Source: a bacterium (GTDB lineage Bacteria > Desulfobacterota > JAPLJL01). From it: a stretch of 48,107 nucleotides of DNA. A program made the translations under genes and the position numbers. A model generated the notes under the pieces. That model was not told the DNA's origin, made no database searches, and saw nothing but the letters and a program-made list of their open reading frames with translations. This document shows positions 1 to 8,137 of the stretch, piece by piece (the first letter of the stretch is position 1; every line of letters starts with the position of its first letter). The DNA lies in the NCBI GenBank assembly GCA_028713675.1, contig JAQTNV010000026.1:1-48107 (forward strand), given 5' to 3'.

Positions 1-347
1 CCGAGCCCAAAGCGGCCGGCCCGGCTCCCACCCCCGCGCCCGCTCCGGTCCCGCCGCCGGCCGCCAAGCCTCCGGAAGCGCCCGCCGCGACGGGTTCCCC
101 GGAAGAGGAGAAAGCCAAGCGCCTGGCCCGCATCATTGTTTCCGACATCGCCCTTTACAACGCGGACTCGATCAAGGAAGGCCTGCAAAAAGGCAATTTT
201 TACGAGCTCCTGAAACGGGATATCGAGGAAGGCTACAAGCTCTTCAAGGAGAGGGTGCCGGCCCCGGTCCGGGAAGGGCATGACTACCTCAAGGAAGCCC
301 TCGAGCAGCTGGTCGCGAACAAGAAAAAAGAACTGGGCATATCCTGA
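1..347 (+). CDS. C-terminal part of a protein with a Pro/Ala-rich linker and a helical tail domain
   Basis: The reading frame is open from the window edge to a TGA at 345-347, so only about 114 C-terminal residues are visible. The first 40 or so are rich in Pro and Ala and look like a flexible linker. They are followed by a charged helical domain that starts near RLARIIVSDIALYN and ends near KKKELGIS. To my knowledge this tail occurs at the end of receiver, PilZ or zinc-ribbon proteins in Deltaproteobacteria and related phyla, but I cannot name the missing N-terminal part. The stop overlaps the ATG of the next gene (ATGA), which suggests translational coupling and one operon with the HEAT protein, cheR and cheB. 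The function is unknown; a regulatory role near the chemosensory genes is inference from position. Confidence 0.7.
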   Translation, partial: EPKAAGPAPTPAPAPVPPPAAKPPEAPAATGSPEEEKAKRLARIIVSDIALYNADSIKEGLQKGNFYELLKRDIEEGYKLFKERVPAPVREGHDYLKEALEQLVANKKKELGIS

Positions 348-2452
348 TGAATTCGACCATGGGTGAAAAGCCCAAATCCGCCCCGGGGTTCGCCGACCTC
401 CCGGAAGAGGATCGCCGGAAAAAGATCGAGAGCCTGACCGGAAGTTTCGAGAAACTCGACGCCTTCCGGATTCCGGAAATCCTGGCCCTCCTTTCCGAAG
501 GCATCGGAGACCCCTCCTGGCGCGTCCGCAAGGCCGCGGTTGAGGTCTTCATCAGCTTTCCGGAGCCCCGGAGCCGGGCCCAGGCCCTGGGGAATGCCCT
601 CCGCTCCGAGGACAACGCCGGCAAGCGCAACTCGGCGATCGAGATCTTCATCCGCCTGGGCCGGAAGGCCCTGCCCGAAATTGAGAAACTCTCCCGGGAC
701 CGGGATCCGGAGGTGCGGAAATTCGCCGTCGAGATTCTGGGGGAGATCGGGGGCAAGGAGGTTCTGCCCCTCCTGGTTTCCGCCCTCTCCGACCCGGATG
801 AAAATACCCGGATGGCCGCGGTCGAAGCCCTGGGCAAGGTCGGGACGGAAGCGGAGGTCGAACCCCTGATCAAAATCCTGGGTCCCTCCACCGGGCTGAA
901 TTTCCTGATTCTCCAGGCCCTGAAGGAGCTGGGCCGCCGCGGGGCCCGCCTGCCGGTCGAACCCCTGTCCCGCCGCCTGGAGGATCCCACCCTCCGCGAA
1001 GTGGCCCTGGCCGCCCTGGGCGCGAGCCGCAACCCGGAGGCCCTGCCCCCCCTGATCCAGAAAACCCGGGAAGGCGGGGCCCGACCCAAGGAAAAAGCTT
1101 TGCTCGCCCTGGCGGAACTCCTGGACTCCCAGCCCGAGCACGAACTTTCCCCCGCCGACCTGAGCGCGGGGGAGATCCTCCCGCTCCTGCAGAGCCCCAA
1201 GGACCAGACCCGCCGGGCCGCCATCCGGGTTCTCTCCCGGCTCCGCGCCCCCGAGATCCTGGAGGCGCTTTTCCCCCTGCTCGTCTCCGGCTCCGAAGAG
1301 GAGCAGAGGATGGCCCGCACCGGGATCTCCCGGCTCGGGGCGGAATCGGTGGCCGGCCTGATCCGCCGCTATCCGAAGCTGAAAGAGGAAGAACGTTCCC
1401 GGGTCATGGAGCTCCTGGGTTACTTTGACAGCGGGGGTAATTCCGCCTTCGATGCCCAGCGGGAGAAACTGATCCGGAACACCCTCACCGCCGCCGGCGA
1501 GAAAGGGAGGGATAAAATCGAAGCCGCCCTGACCGCCGGCCGTCTCGGACTCACCGGGCTGATTCCGGAGCTGACCCGTCTCCTGGATGAGATGGAAAGC
1601 GAGCTCTCGGCCTCGGCCCTTTCCGCGCTCCGCCTGCTTTCCGAGATGGACAAACCCAAAGTGGTCAAGGAAGTCATGTGCCGGCTGAAGGACGGCTCGG
1701 AATGCGTCCAGCGCAATTCGATCATCCTGATCGGGGAAATCCAGGCCCGGGAGGCCCTGGAGGATCTGATCCTGGCCCTGAAAGCCGAATCGGCCTCCGT
1801 CCGGGAAGCGGCCGCCATCACCCTGGCGGAGCTCCGGGCCACCTCCGCCTCGGAAAACCTGATTCTCTCCCTGGCCGATGAAGATTCCCGCGTCCGGGTC
1901 GCCGCGGCCAGGGCCCTGGGCCTGCTCGGCCAGCAGAAATCCCTGGAACCGCTTCTGCACGCCCTCCAGGACGAGGATCTCTGGGCGCGCACCAGCGTGG
2001 TCGAGGCCCTGGGCCGGATCGGCCGGGGCGATGCCCGGGTCATCACCGCCCTCTCCCAGGAACTGGAAAAGGGCGAAGGCCCGGTCGCGGAAGCCGCCGT
2101 CCGGGCCCTGGCCGGGATCGGCGGAAAAGACGTCCGCCCCGTGCTCCGGAAGGCCCTCCGCGCCTCCGACCCGGAGGTGGTGGTGGCGGCGGTGGAATCC
2201 CTGACCCCGTTTCAAGAAGGGGAAATCCCCCTGGAACTTCTGCTCGAGCTGCTTTCCCACCCGGCGTTCAACGTCCGGCTGCGCCTGGTCCAGGCCCTGA
2301 AAGAGCTCTCCGCCCGCAAGGATCCTTCCCTCGCCGCGGCCCTGCAGGAAAGGCTCGAAGTCGAGGAAGATCCCCTGGTGCGGGAGGCCGTCCTGGCCCT
2401 CCTCCGGGGATCCAAGGGAGAGGCCCGGTTTCCGGATCAGCTCCAGTTCTGA
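347..2452 (+). CDS. HEAT-repeat (PBS-lyase-type) protein
   Basis: This 701-residue protein consists almost entirely of HEAT repeats of about 30 residues. Typical units are WRVRKAAVEVF, PEVRKFAVEILGEIG, ENTRMAAVEALGKVG and DSRVRVAAARALGLLG, and they run from about residue 45 to 690. There is no signal peptide, membrane segment or catalytic motif, so it should be a cytoplasmic alpha-solenoid scaffold. The ATG overlaps the preceding TGA; an in-frame ATG four codons further in is an alternative start. HEAT proteins of this type occur inside chemosensory clusters of Deltaproteobacteria beside cheR and cheB, and the same order is seen here. A role in assembling or tuning the signalling array is inference. 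The family call is secure and the function is not. Confidence 0.85.
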   Translation: MNSTMGEKPKSAPGFADLPEEDRRKKIESLTGSFEKLDAFRIPEILALLSEGIGDPSWRVRKAAVEVFISFPEPRSRAQALGNALRSEDNAGKRNSAIEIFIRLGRKALPEIEKLSRDRDPEVRKFAVEILGEIGGKEVLPLLVSALSDPDENTRMAAVEALGKVGTEAEVEPLIKILGPSTGLNFLILQALKELGRRGARLPVEPLSRRLEDPTLREVALAALGASRNPEALPPLIQKTREGGARPKEKALLALAELLDSQPEHELSPADLSAGEILPLLQSPKDQTRRAAIRVLSRLRAPEILEALFPLLVSGSEEEQRMARTGISRLGAESVAGLIRRYPKLKEEERSRVMELLGYFDSGGNSAFDAQREKLIRNTLTAAGEKGRDKIEAALTAGRLGLTGLIPELTRLLDEMESELSASALSALRLLSEMDKPKVVKEVMCRLKDGSECVQRNSIILIGEIQAREALEDLILALKAESASVREAAAITLAELRATSASENLILSLADEDSRVRVAAARALGLLGQQKSLEPLLHALQDEDLWARTSVVEALGRIGRGDARVITALSQELEKGEGPVAEAAVRALAGIGGKDVRPVLRKALRASDPEVVVAAVESLTPFQEGEIPLELLLELLSHPAFNVRLRLVQALKELSARKDPSLAAALQERLEVEEDPLVREAVLALLRGSKGEARFPDQLQF

Positions 2453-2575
2453 CCAGAGAACACATGACACGGATTTCACGGATTTTCACAGATTCTGCTC
2501 GGATTTATCCGTAAAAATCCGGGCAGAAAAAGGAATTTCTAAAAATTAGTTGTTGATTGGAATCGGTTAATCAAC
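2453..2575. repeat. Short gene-free gap with repeated CACGGATTT units
   Basis: The gap between the HEAT gene and cheR holds a degenerate tandem tract at about 2464-2500 with units such as CACGGATTT and CACGGATTTTCACAG. A hairpin-like CGGATTT...AAATCCG pair follows at about 2501-2525. I see no clear promoter or U-tailed terminator, so transcription may read through into cheR. Confidence 0.5.
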
Positions 2576-3502
2576 TTGGATAAGCCGTCGGAAGAAATCA
2601 AGCCGGGCAGGGAGTCGGTCCTGGAGCCTCCGCTCCAGATGAGCGACGAGGACTTCCGCAGCCTCCGGGATTTCATCAACCACTACTGCGGGATTTATTT
2701 TGACGTGCAGGCCAAGTTCCTGCTCGAACGCCGGCTTTCCCAGCAGCTCCGGGCTCACCGGATGCGGAATTTCCGGGATTATTATTTCTACCTCAAGTAC
2801 GATCCCCACCGGGAAGAGGAACTCAACACCCTGGCCGAGATCCTGACCACCAACGAGACCTACTTCTTCCGGGAAGACTACCAGCTCCAGGCCCTGACCG
2901 AAGAGATCGTTCCGGAAATCGTCGAAGCGCGCAAAAACGAGCCGTATCCCTCCTCCGAAAAAAGCCTGCGGATCTGGAGCGCCGGCTGCAGCTCGGGGGA
3001 GGAACCCTATACCCTGGCCATGCTGACCAAAGATCACCTGGCCCTGAAAAGGTGGGCGGTGGAAATCTTCGCGAGCGACATCTCCAACCGGGTCCTGACC
3101 CTGGCCCGGAAAGGCGTCTACCGGGAATCGGCCTTCCGGGCGACCCAGGACGTCTACCGGCGCGCCTATTTCGAGACCACGGAGGAAGGCTTCCGGGTCC
3201 GGGACGAAGTCCGGCGGCTGGTGACTTTCGGGCACCTGAATCTCCTCGATGAGGAGCGGATCAAGATGGTCAAGCCGCAGGACCTGATCATGTGCCGGAA
3301 CGTGATCATCTACTTCGACCGGGAATCCCGCCGCCGGGTGATAAAAAGCTTCTTCGACCGCCTGCGTCCGGGCGGCTTCCTGCTTCTCGGGCATTCCGAA
3401 TCCCTGATGAACCTCTCCACCGACTTCATTCTCCGCCACTTCAAGCACGACATGGTCTATCAGAAACCGGGCCCGGGGGCCCCTCCGGGGGACGCCAAGT
3501 GA
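2576..3502 (+). CDS. cheR: Chemotaxis protein methyltransferase CheR
   Basis: CheR transfers a methyl group from S-adenosylmethionine to glutamates of chemoreceptors in the cytoplasm. The protein has the two parts of the family. The N-terminal helical domain contains SDEDFRSLRDFI, and the segment TNETYFFRE joins it to the Rossmann-like methyltransferase. That part has the SAM-binding loop WSAGCSSGEEPYTLA, DLIMCRNVIIYFD and the late LLGHSESL. The length is normal. The start is uncertain. TTG at 2576 is preferred because codons 2-21 already show the local GC3 bias. ATG at 2639 (MSDEDF) is the alternative, and neither has a strong ribosome site. The last codons overlap the GTG of cheB by 4 nt, so the pair is translationally coupled. 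The neighbouring HEAT gene points to a dedicated chemosensory pathway. Confidence 0.95.
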   Translation: MDKPSEEIKPGRESVLEPPLQMSDEDFRSLRDFINHYCGIYFDVQAKFLLERRLSQQLRAHRMRNFRDYYFYLKYDPHREEELNTLAEILTTNETYFFREDYQLQALTEEIVPEIVEARKNEPYPSSEKSLRIWSAGCSSGEEPYTLAMLTKDHLALKRWAVEIFASDISNRVLTLARKGVYRESAFRATQDVYRRAYFETTEEGFRVRDEVRRLVTFGHLNLLDEERIKMVKPQDLIMCRNVIIYFDRESRRRVIKSFFDRLRPGGFLLLGHSESLMNLSTDFILRHFKHDMVYQKPGPGAPPGDAK

Positions 3503-4581
3503 ATAAAATCCGCGTCCTGGTGATCGACGACTCCGCCTTCAACCGCAAGGCCATCCGCGAGATGCTCGCCGGCGCCAATGATATCGAGGTGGTGGGGATG
3601 GCCGGGAACGGGGAAGAGGGCCTGACCCAGCTCCGGAAGCTGAAACCCAATCTGGTCACGCTCGACCTGGAGATGCCCGGGATGGACGGGTTTACCTTCC
3701 TCCGGATCGTCATGAACCAATCACCCCTCCCGATCCTGGTAGTCAGCTCCCGGGCCGGGGCGGAAAGCGTCTTCCAGGCCCTGGAACTCGGGGCGGTGGA
3801 CTTCCTGCCCAAGCCCACCCGCGCGATCGGCCCGGAGCTTTACAACCTCCGCGACGACCTGATCCGGAAGATCCGGGCCGCCAAGGAATTCCGACTCGAA
3901 AGCATCAAGGAGCGCATCCTCCCGAAACCCCGGCCCGAGATCCCCCGGGCCCCCGCCCCGGTGAAACCGATCGCGAAGTTGGAGCCGGAAGAGTTGAAGG
4001 GTTTCCGCCTGTTGGTGATCGGGGCCTCCACCGGCGGACCGGCGGCCATTTCCCAGATCCTCACCACCCTCCGTCCCGGGCTCCCGATCGCGATCGCCGT
4101 TTCCCAGCACATGCCTCCGGGCTTCACCCGGGCTTTCGCCGAACGCCTGGACCGCTTCTCCGCCTATCCGATCAAGGAAGCCGAAGACGGCGACCCGTTC
4201 CTGCCCCAGCAGGGCTATATCTCCCCGGGAGGGAAAAACCTCTACCTCGACCGCCGGGGCCAGGACCTGGTGCTGAAGCTGTCCGGCCGGGGCCGGGAAA
4301 AATATATCCCCTCGGTGAACATGCTGTTCGAGAGCGCCGCCGAGGCGGCCGGCAAAAATTGCCTGGGCGTGATCCTGACCGGGATGGGCAACGACGGCCG
4401 GGACGGGGTGATCCAGATCAAGAAAAAAGGCGGAGTGATCATTGCCCAGTCCGAGCACAGCTCGGTGGTTTTCGGGATGCCCCGGGAGGCCATCGAAACC
4501 GGGAGAGTGGACATGATCCTTCCCATCGAACAGATCCCGCATTACATCGGCAATTGGGCCAAGACGGGGGAATTAGAGTAA
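3499..4581 (+). CDS. cheB: Chemotaxis response regulator / protein-glutamate methylesterase CheB
   Basis: CheB removes methyl groups from chemoreceptors and is switched on by phosphorylation. The 360-residue protein starts at a GTG inside the cheR stop context (GTGA overlap). Residues 1-120 form a receiver domain with VIDDS near the start, the phospho-acceptor Asp in VTLDLEMPGMDG, a Ser pair in VVSSR and the Lys in PKPT. A linker rich in Pro and Lys follows. The C-terminal methylesterase domain has its complete catalytic triad: Ser in GASTGGP, His in SQHMPPGFT and Asp in GMGNDG. Both domains have normal length, so it should be active. It works opposite the CheR encoded just upstream, most likely on receptors of the same pathway. 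I see nothing unusual in it. Confidence 0.96.
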   Translation: MNKIRVLVIDDSAFNRKAIREMLAGANDIEVVGMAGNGEEGLTQLRKLKPNLVTLDLEMPGMDGFTFLRIVMNQSPLPILVVSSRAGAESVFQALELGAVDFLPKPTRAIGPELYNLRDDLIRKIRAAKEFRLESIKERILPKPRPEIPRAPAPVKPIAKLEPEELKGFRLLVIGASTGGPAAISQILTTLRPGLPIAIAVSQHMPPGFTRAFAERLDRFSAYPIKEAEDGDPFLPQQGYISPGGKNLYLDRRGQDLVLKLSGRGREKYIPSVNMLFESAAEAAGKNCLGVILTGMGNDGRDGVIQIKKKGGVIIAQSEHSSVVFGMPREAIETGRVDMILPIEQIPHYIGNWAKTGELE

Positions 4582-4582
4582 A

Positions 4583-4702
4583 AACAAGTTTCGGGTTTCG
4601 AGTTTTGGGTTTCGGGTTTAAATATAAAAACATAATTAACAATGGTTTTTTCCGTTTATATTGTTTTTAACTCGAAACTAGAAACCAGAAACTCGAAACT
4701 AT
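4583..4702. repeat. Degenerate GTTTCGGG / CGAAAC short-tandem tract, two arms
   Basis: After cheB there is a left arm with repeated units GTTTCGGGT, TTCGAGTTT and TTGGGTTTCGGG at about 4589-4620. A complementary right arm with ACTCGAAAC, TAGAAACCAG and AAACTCGAAAC lies at 4669-4702. The arms can pair over an AT-rich loop. The same word family returns at 8219-8495 and 36407-36436. It has no coding capacity. Confidence 0.7.
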
Positions 4703-4726
4703 CGTTTTAAAGGAGGAAGAAATAAA

Positions 4727-5014
4727 ATGGGAACAATCAAAGCGGGTTTTTGGGTCCTGGTGGTTTGTTGCGCCTTTATTTTCTTCTTCCAGAACTACAA
4801 TGAGCTCCAGCATCCGCTGGTGGTAACCCTGAACGTGTATTTCAAAAGCTGGACCTCGACCCCGATCCATGTCTGGATCTTGCTCATCCTCTTTTTCCTG
4901 CTCGGCTTCCTCGTCTCCTCGATTTACAGCGCCTACGAGCGGCTCGTCCTGAAGCGCGAGCTCAAGGTCCTCCGGGCCGCCAAACCCGTGGCTCCGCAAG
5001 CCAGCAGCAAGTAG
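4727..5014 (+). CDS. LapA-domain (DUF1049) inner-membrane protein
   Basis: This 95-residue protein has two predicted membrane helices (about residues 5-22 and 47-66) and a short basic, helical C-terminus. Its layout fits the LapA/DUF1049 family, small inner-membrane proteins that in E. coli act with LapB (YciM) in control of lipopolysaccharide synthesis. A strong ribosome site (AAAGGAGGAAG) precedes the ATG at a good distance. The gene stands alone between repeat tracts and no lapB-like TPR gene is adjacent. I assign the family with good confidence from topology and from the loop between the helices, which carries LVVTLNVYF. The exact role in this organism is unknown. Confidence 0.8.
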   Translation: MGTIKAGFWVLVVCCAFIFFFQNYNELQHPLVVTLNVYFKSWTSTPIHVWILLILFFLLGFLVSSIYSAYERLVLKRELKVLRAAKPVAPQASSK

Positions 5015-5050
5015 CCGGTAGCCTGTAGCCAGTTACAGGCTAAACGCCCG

Positions 5051-5104
5051 GTAGCCGCAGGCTTTTCGATCAGATCCCGAGGCAATGTGGTCGAGGGAAG
5101 CCTG
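5051..5104. repeat. 54-bp hairpin unit, copy A
   Basis: The arms CAGGCTT (5058-5064) and AAGCCTG (5098-5104) flank a core with TCGATCAGATCCCGAGG and GTGGTCGAGGG. Copy B is at 5180-5234 and copy C at 18036-18086. The core is nearly identical in the three copies, but the arms differ in a compensating way. Confidence 0.85.
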
Positions 5105-5120
5105 TGTTCCAAGTAGCCAG

Positions 5121-5152
5121 CCTCCGGCCCGTAGGGCCTACGGCCCGGAGGG
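5121..5152. repeat. GGCCC-rich palindrome inserted in a GTAGCC tract
   Basis: The halves CCTCCGGCCCGTAGG and CCTACGGCCCGGAGG are complementary except for one central mismatch. The unit interrupts a GTAGCCAG/TAGCAGG tract. Near-identical copies lie at 17959-17990, and variants at 5661-5695 (inverted) and 33976-34014. Confidence 0.8.
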
Positions 5153-5179
5153 TAGCAGGTAACCAGTAGCCGAAAACAG

Positions 5180-5234
5180 GTAGCCGCAGGCTTCTCGATC
5201 AGATCCCGAGGCATTGTGGCCGAGGGAAGCCTGC
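5180..5234. repeat. 54-bp hairpin unit, copy B
   Basis: The arms GCAGGCTT (5186-5193) and AAGCCTGC (5227-5234) flank a core that differs from copy A at three positions. The orientation is the same as copy A, about 130 bp upstream. Confidence 0.85.
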
Positions 5235-5946
5235 GCTCACAGTAGCAAGTAGCAGAAAACAGGGAAACCAGAGAAACCAGATGAACGTTCTTAACTCTCT
5301 GCTCTACCTGTCCTCTGAAACTCCAGCATAGGAAGATTGGCGTAGGGCGCATGCAGAATCTCTTCCTAGACCCAGCTTTTTTCTTTTTTGGGGGGTTGGT
5401 TTTTTATCCTGATGAGCAGCACTGCTGCGAAGAATGGACGCTCCTCCTTCGCAGTGCTCAGGATGAAGCGCACTAATACGTGCCGTGTCGTAATCCAGGC
5501 CAGCTGACCCGCCCCTCCGGGGCAATCAGGGTCTAGCCTGTATCGATAAATACTATATCGTCGAGTTTATCAAGTCTGGTATCCCGGAAGTGCGAGTCGC
5601 GCCCCTCTGGGGTTCTCGTCCTGAGGACCCCATCGGGGTCGAAGGAAGAACCAACCCCCCCTCCGGGCTGTAGGCCCATACCCTACGGGCCGGAAGCCGG
5701 GTTTTCTGAAAAACCAGTAAAAATAATGAAATGTTTATATTTCGACACTATGGACACAATGGACGCAAAGAACTCTATGGACGCTTTTACCCTTTGCTCT
5801 CTGCTCTACCTGTCCTGAGCGTAGTCGAAGGATGCCCTACGCGCTCTGCTATTTTCGGACACAACGAACTCAATGGACGCTATGGACGTCTTACGTCTTA
5901 CGTCTTACGTCTTACGCCTCACGCCTCACGCCTTATTTATCCCGAG

Positions 5947-6699
5947 TTATTTCGAGGGACGTGTTTTTGCTTTTTTCCCCTTCGAAAGCGGGCATTTCTC
6001 TCTGCATAACCGGCAGCGGTAGAGATGGTATCCTTTTTCATTGACGATTTCAGATTGGGAACGGCAGAGATTTTGGATCACGCCGTCATCGGTTATGGCG
6101 CTTACCGGGCAAAGTGTACGGCAGATGTTACATGAGGCAGGGCATTTCGGTTCATCGCTGATGGGATCGGGATGGATTTCGGCGTTCGTCAGCACGGCGC
6201 CCAAGGTAATCCGGTTTCCATAATGAACATTGGTCAGGAGATGATTTCGCGTAATAGTTCCCGTTCCGGCCAAGGCAGCAAGATGTTTTAACGAAAGAAT
6301 TCCTTTTCCGGTCATGGTGCTCTTATCCCAGAACTCATAGGGCTCACTGGGTACCGGTACCGCCACCATCCCTATACGATCCAGTTCACGCACCAATTTT
6401 AAGGTTGATCTGAAAACTTCATTCAACACTTGAGCGGCATAAAAGGAATACGGCACAGATGCCGGTGAGGCAAAAACCGATTCAGGCAGAGAGATCGCCA
6501 AAGCGATTGCCGATCGGGTCGGTTCGTAAATATCCCGGGGATGGAATCCCGGCGGGGCTTCGGAAAAACGATCAATCGAGGCGACCCCGCATAAATCCGC
6601 CCCGCACTTTTTAGCCATTAACTTCAATTTTTTATTCGGTATCGTCACCTGCACTGCGTTCCTTCCACTCCCCTTATTTAAAAGAAGTGACTTCTTCAT
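5947..6699 (-). CDS. QueG-like 4Fe-4S protein (epoxyqueuosine reductase family)
   Basis: This 250-residue protein matches the general plan of COG1600 (QueG-like) proteins. It has an N-terminal half with KKCGADLCGVASIDRF and a central SLKHLAALAGTGTITRN stretch, then YGNRITLGAVLTNAE and two iron-sulfur motifs near the end. Cluster one uses C186, C190, C193 and C197, and C229, C232 and C236 belong to the second set. True QueG proteins are longer and bind cobalamin, and this one lacks the usual tail. I therefore call it a relative rather than QueG itself. The group also contains uncharacterised anaerobe reductases. The start at 6699 has no clear ribosome site, so an internal ATG at residue 28 is possible. 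It is the last gene on the minus strand before the repeat block, with no obvious operon partner. Confidence 0.75.
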   Translation of the reverse strand: MKKSLLLNKGSGRNAVQVTIPNKKLKLMAKKCGADLCGVASIDRFSEAPPGFHPRDIYEPTRSAIALAISLPESVFASPASVPYSFYAAQVLNEVFRSTLKLVRELDRIGMVAVPVPSEPYEFWDKSTMTGKGILSLKHLAALAGTGTITRNHLLTNVHYGNRITLGAVLTNAEIHPDPISDEPKCPASCNICRTLCPVSAITDDGVIQNLCRSQSEIVNEKGYHLYRCRLCREKCPLSKGKKAKTRPSK

Positions 6700-6741
6700 C
6701 TGACCACACTATTGCGCAGTTAAAAGCCGGGTGATTTTAAC

Positions 6742-7014
6742 CTATTTTTCGTAGAAGGGGCATTGGGTCCAATCCGGAGGGTTGGCCAAAGGGCAGACAT
6801 TCGAATCTATGCCGACTCTGAATCCTTGTTTCAAATGAAATGTGCAGATTTCAATTTTTCTATGCTCATATTTCAATTTCAACATACATAAATATTCCGT
6901 ATAGGGGATAGCAGGACCCTCAATTTGGACGATGCAATTATTTCTAACATCAATATGTCTGCATTTATGGGTTTCCTTTGCTTTGATTGTCATATTCATC
7001 GGTTTATTTTTCAC
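6742..7014 (-). CDS. Small Cys-containing hypothetical protein
   Basis: I do not recognise this 90-residue protein. It has six cysteines at about residues 18, 27, 43, 57, 73 and 85. The last two sit in VCPLANPP and QCPFYEK, which suggests metal binding or structural disulfides. It has no signal peptide or membrane helix, so a cytoplasmic metal-binding fold is more likely. It lies between the QueG-like gene and two receiver genes, all on the minus strand. Its codons are more AT-rich than those of the core genes. A role beside the receivers is only a guess. Confidence 0.5.
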   Translation of the reverse strand: MKNKPMNMTIKAKETHKCRHIDVRNNCIVQIEGPAIPYTEYLCMLKLKYEHRKIEICTFHLKQGFRVGIDSNVCPLANPPDWTQCPFYEK

Positions 7015-7064
7015 TTCATCCGACGAAGATCAGGTTTTCCAATTTCTTTTTTTCACAGGCATTA

Positions 7065-7448
7065 TTACGAATTATAAATTCTAACCGCAGAAAGAATGGA
7101 AGATTTTAATTCGCGGTCATACCAGGGCTTTATTATTATTTTACTGTCTCCGCATTCATCGATAGAATTATTAATATTATTGATATCGTTTGCACCCGCC
7201 ATAAGGATTCTGATTGTCTTGGGAGATATTTTATTTACCTCTTCCAGGAGTTCTATTCCGTCCATCACCGGCATTTTATAATCAGAGACAATAACTGAAA
7301 TTTCATTTTTCTTGAAAATATGGATGGCCTCGAATTTATACTTGGTGGTAAAAATATTTAAATCTTCTTTTCCGAGAACCCTTCTTAAGGCATTCAGGAC
7401 GAGTTCTTCATTGTCAACAATAAGAACATTTTTGTTTAGGGATTTCAT
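7065..7448 (-). CDS. Stand-alone response regulator receiver
   Basis: This 127-residue protein is a single receiver domain without an output domain. It has VDNEE near the start, the phospho-acceptor Asp in VIVSDYKMPVMDG and the conserved Lys in IIIKPW. The Thr/Ser that normally follows strand 4 is replaced: where relatives read LLTGYAD, this protein has LMAGAND, so Ala takes the place of the switch residue. That may weaken or change signalling. The sequence is closest in style to receivers linked to HD-GYP or hybrid systems. A second stand-alone receiver is encoded just upstream (7513-7905) and a membrane sensor kinase at 8503-10230. A phosphorelay among them is plausible but not shown. Confidence 0.85.
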   Translation of the reverse strand: MKSLNKNVLIVDNEELVLNALRRVLGKEDLNIFTTKYKFEAIHIFKKNEISVIVSDYKMPVMDGIELLEEVNKISPKTIRILMAGANDINNINNSIDECGDSKIIIKPWYDRELKSSILSAVRIYNS

Positions 7449-7512
7449 ATTTCTTTTCCTCCCTTTTTTTAAAACTTCAATAAAAATTTATATGGAAAAT
7501 CAGCCTTCCCGA

Positions 7513-7905
7513 CTAAAGGGCGGACAGTTTATCGTATTCTTTAATCGCGGCGTGGATGGCTTTCCGGAGCCGGTTTTCGATATCGGGCTTGGCCACCACT
7601 GCGAACGGCTTGCAATCCTTGATCTTTTCCCAATCCAGAGTTTCCTCGGGCCACCCGGTAAATATTATTTTCTGAGTATGCGGATGGTTCGTCAGCAAAG
7701 ATTCCAAAATCGGCAAACCCTCTTCCGTAGTGAGAATTTCATCCGAAATGATCACTGCGATTGAATTCTCCCGGAGAATCTTGGCGGCTCCTTTTCCGTT
7801 AATAGCGGTCAATATCTCGAAATCTCCATCCTGAAGCAGCCGGGAAAAAGCCCGGAGAATTAGTTGATTGTCATCAATCATTAGAACGCGGTGTTTCTGA
7901 ATCAT
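7513..7905 (-). CDS. Stand-alone response regulator receiver
   Basis: This is a 130-residue single receiver domain with the acidic pair in MIDDN, the phospho-acceptor Asp in VIISDEIL, Thr in IIFTGW and Lys in VAKP. I chose the ATG at 7905 because an excellent ribosome site (AGGGGAGGAAAA) stands directly before it; a longer version would start at a TTG inside that site. The start overlaps the end of the 87-residue gene upstream (7874-8137) by 32 bp in another frame, so the two are probably co-transcribed. The receiver at 7065-7448 lies about 60 bp downstream. No output domain is present, so it should act through protein contacts or in a phosphorelay. Confidence 0.85.
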   Translation of the reverse strand: MIQKHRVLMIDDNQLILRAFSRLLQDGDFEILTAINGKGAAKILRENSIAVIISDEILTTEEGLPILESLLTNHPHTQKIIFTGWPEETLDWEKIKDCKPFAVVAKPDIENRLRKAIHAAIKEYDKLSAL

Positions 7906-8137
7906 TTTTCCTCCCCTCAACCTTCCGACAAATAAGACTGACCGGAATCAGTTCCTGCAAGCGCCGCTCGGACTGGGATGGCGAATAACCATCCACCACA
8001 ATTCGATCCCCCGGGCTTAACTCCACCTCTGAGCTGAAAAAAGATTCCCCGTTAGCGGGCTGATGGTAATAGGTTCGGACCTCAAGCCCTGAAAGTTCAG
8101 GCCCCAGCCGGATGGTTCTGGACAATACACGTGCCAT
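7874..8137 (-). CDS. Small hypothetical protein, 87 residues
   Basis: I do not recognise this protein. It has a compact beta-rich-looking middle (ELSPGDRIVVDGY) and a charged C-terminus, with no signal peptide or membrane segment. A fair ribosome site (GAAAGGGG) precedes the ATG at 8137. Its final 32 bp overlap the beginning of the receiver gene at 7905, an arrangement typical of coupled genes. The gene may be real because of that site and because it opens the run of minus-strand signalling genes. It could still be a chance reading frame in GC-rich sequence, so confidence is moderate. Confidence 0.5.
   Translation of the reverse strand: MARVLSRTIRLGPELSGLEVRTYYHQPANGESFFSSEVELSPGDRIVVDGYSPSQSERRLQELIPVSLICRKVEGRKNDSETPRSND

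Larger units (their letters stand above)
5015..5946. repeat. Gene-free block of nested palindromes and degenerate tandem tracts
   Basis: I see no credible gene in these 930 bases. From left to right the block holds: a GTAGCC/CTGTAGCCAG tract; two copies of a 54-bp hairpin unit (5051-5104, 5180-5234) with a GGCCC palindrome between them (5121-5152); an AGAAACCAG tract (about 5250-5285); a long inverted repeat ATCCTGA...CTTCGCAGTGCTCAGGAT (about 5407-5464); another CTCCGGGCTGTAGG...CCTACGGGCCGGAAG palindrome (5661-5695); ATGGACAC/ATGGACGC tandem units (about 5743-5890); four CTTACGT units followed by CTCACGC units (about 5889-5932); and TTTATCCCGAG...CGAGGGA (5936-5960). Several of these modules recur elsewhere in the window, often in the opposite orientation. 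Confidence 0.8.

Noticed and set aside
284-2479. A 731-codon open frame on the minus strand opposite the HEAT gene
   Set aside because: It is a shadow of the GC-rich HEAT gene; its product is Gly/Gln/Asp-rich without domains, while the plus frame has clear repeats.
5731-6009. Open frames of 92 and 70 codons in the repeat block
   Set aside because: They are made only of tandem units and hairpin modules and have no ribosome site.
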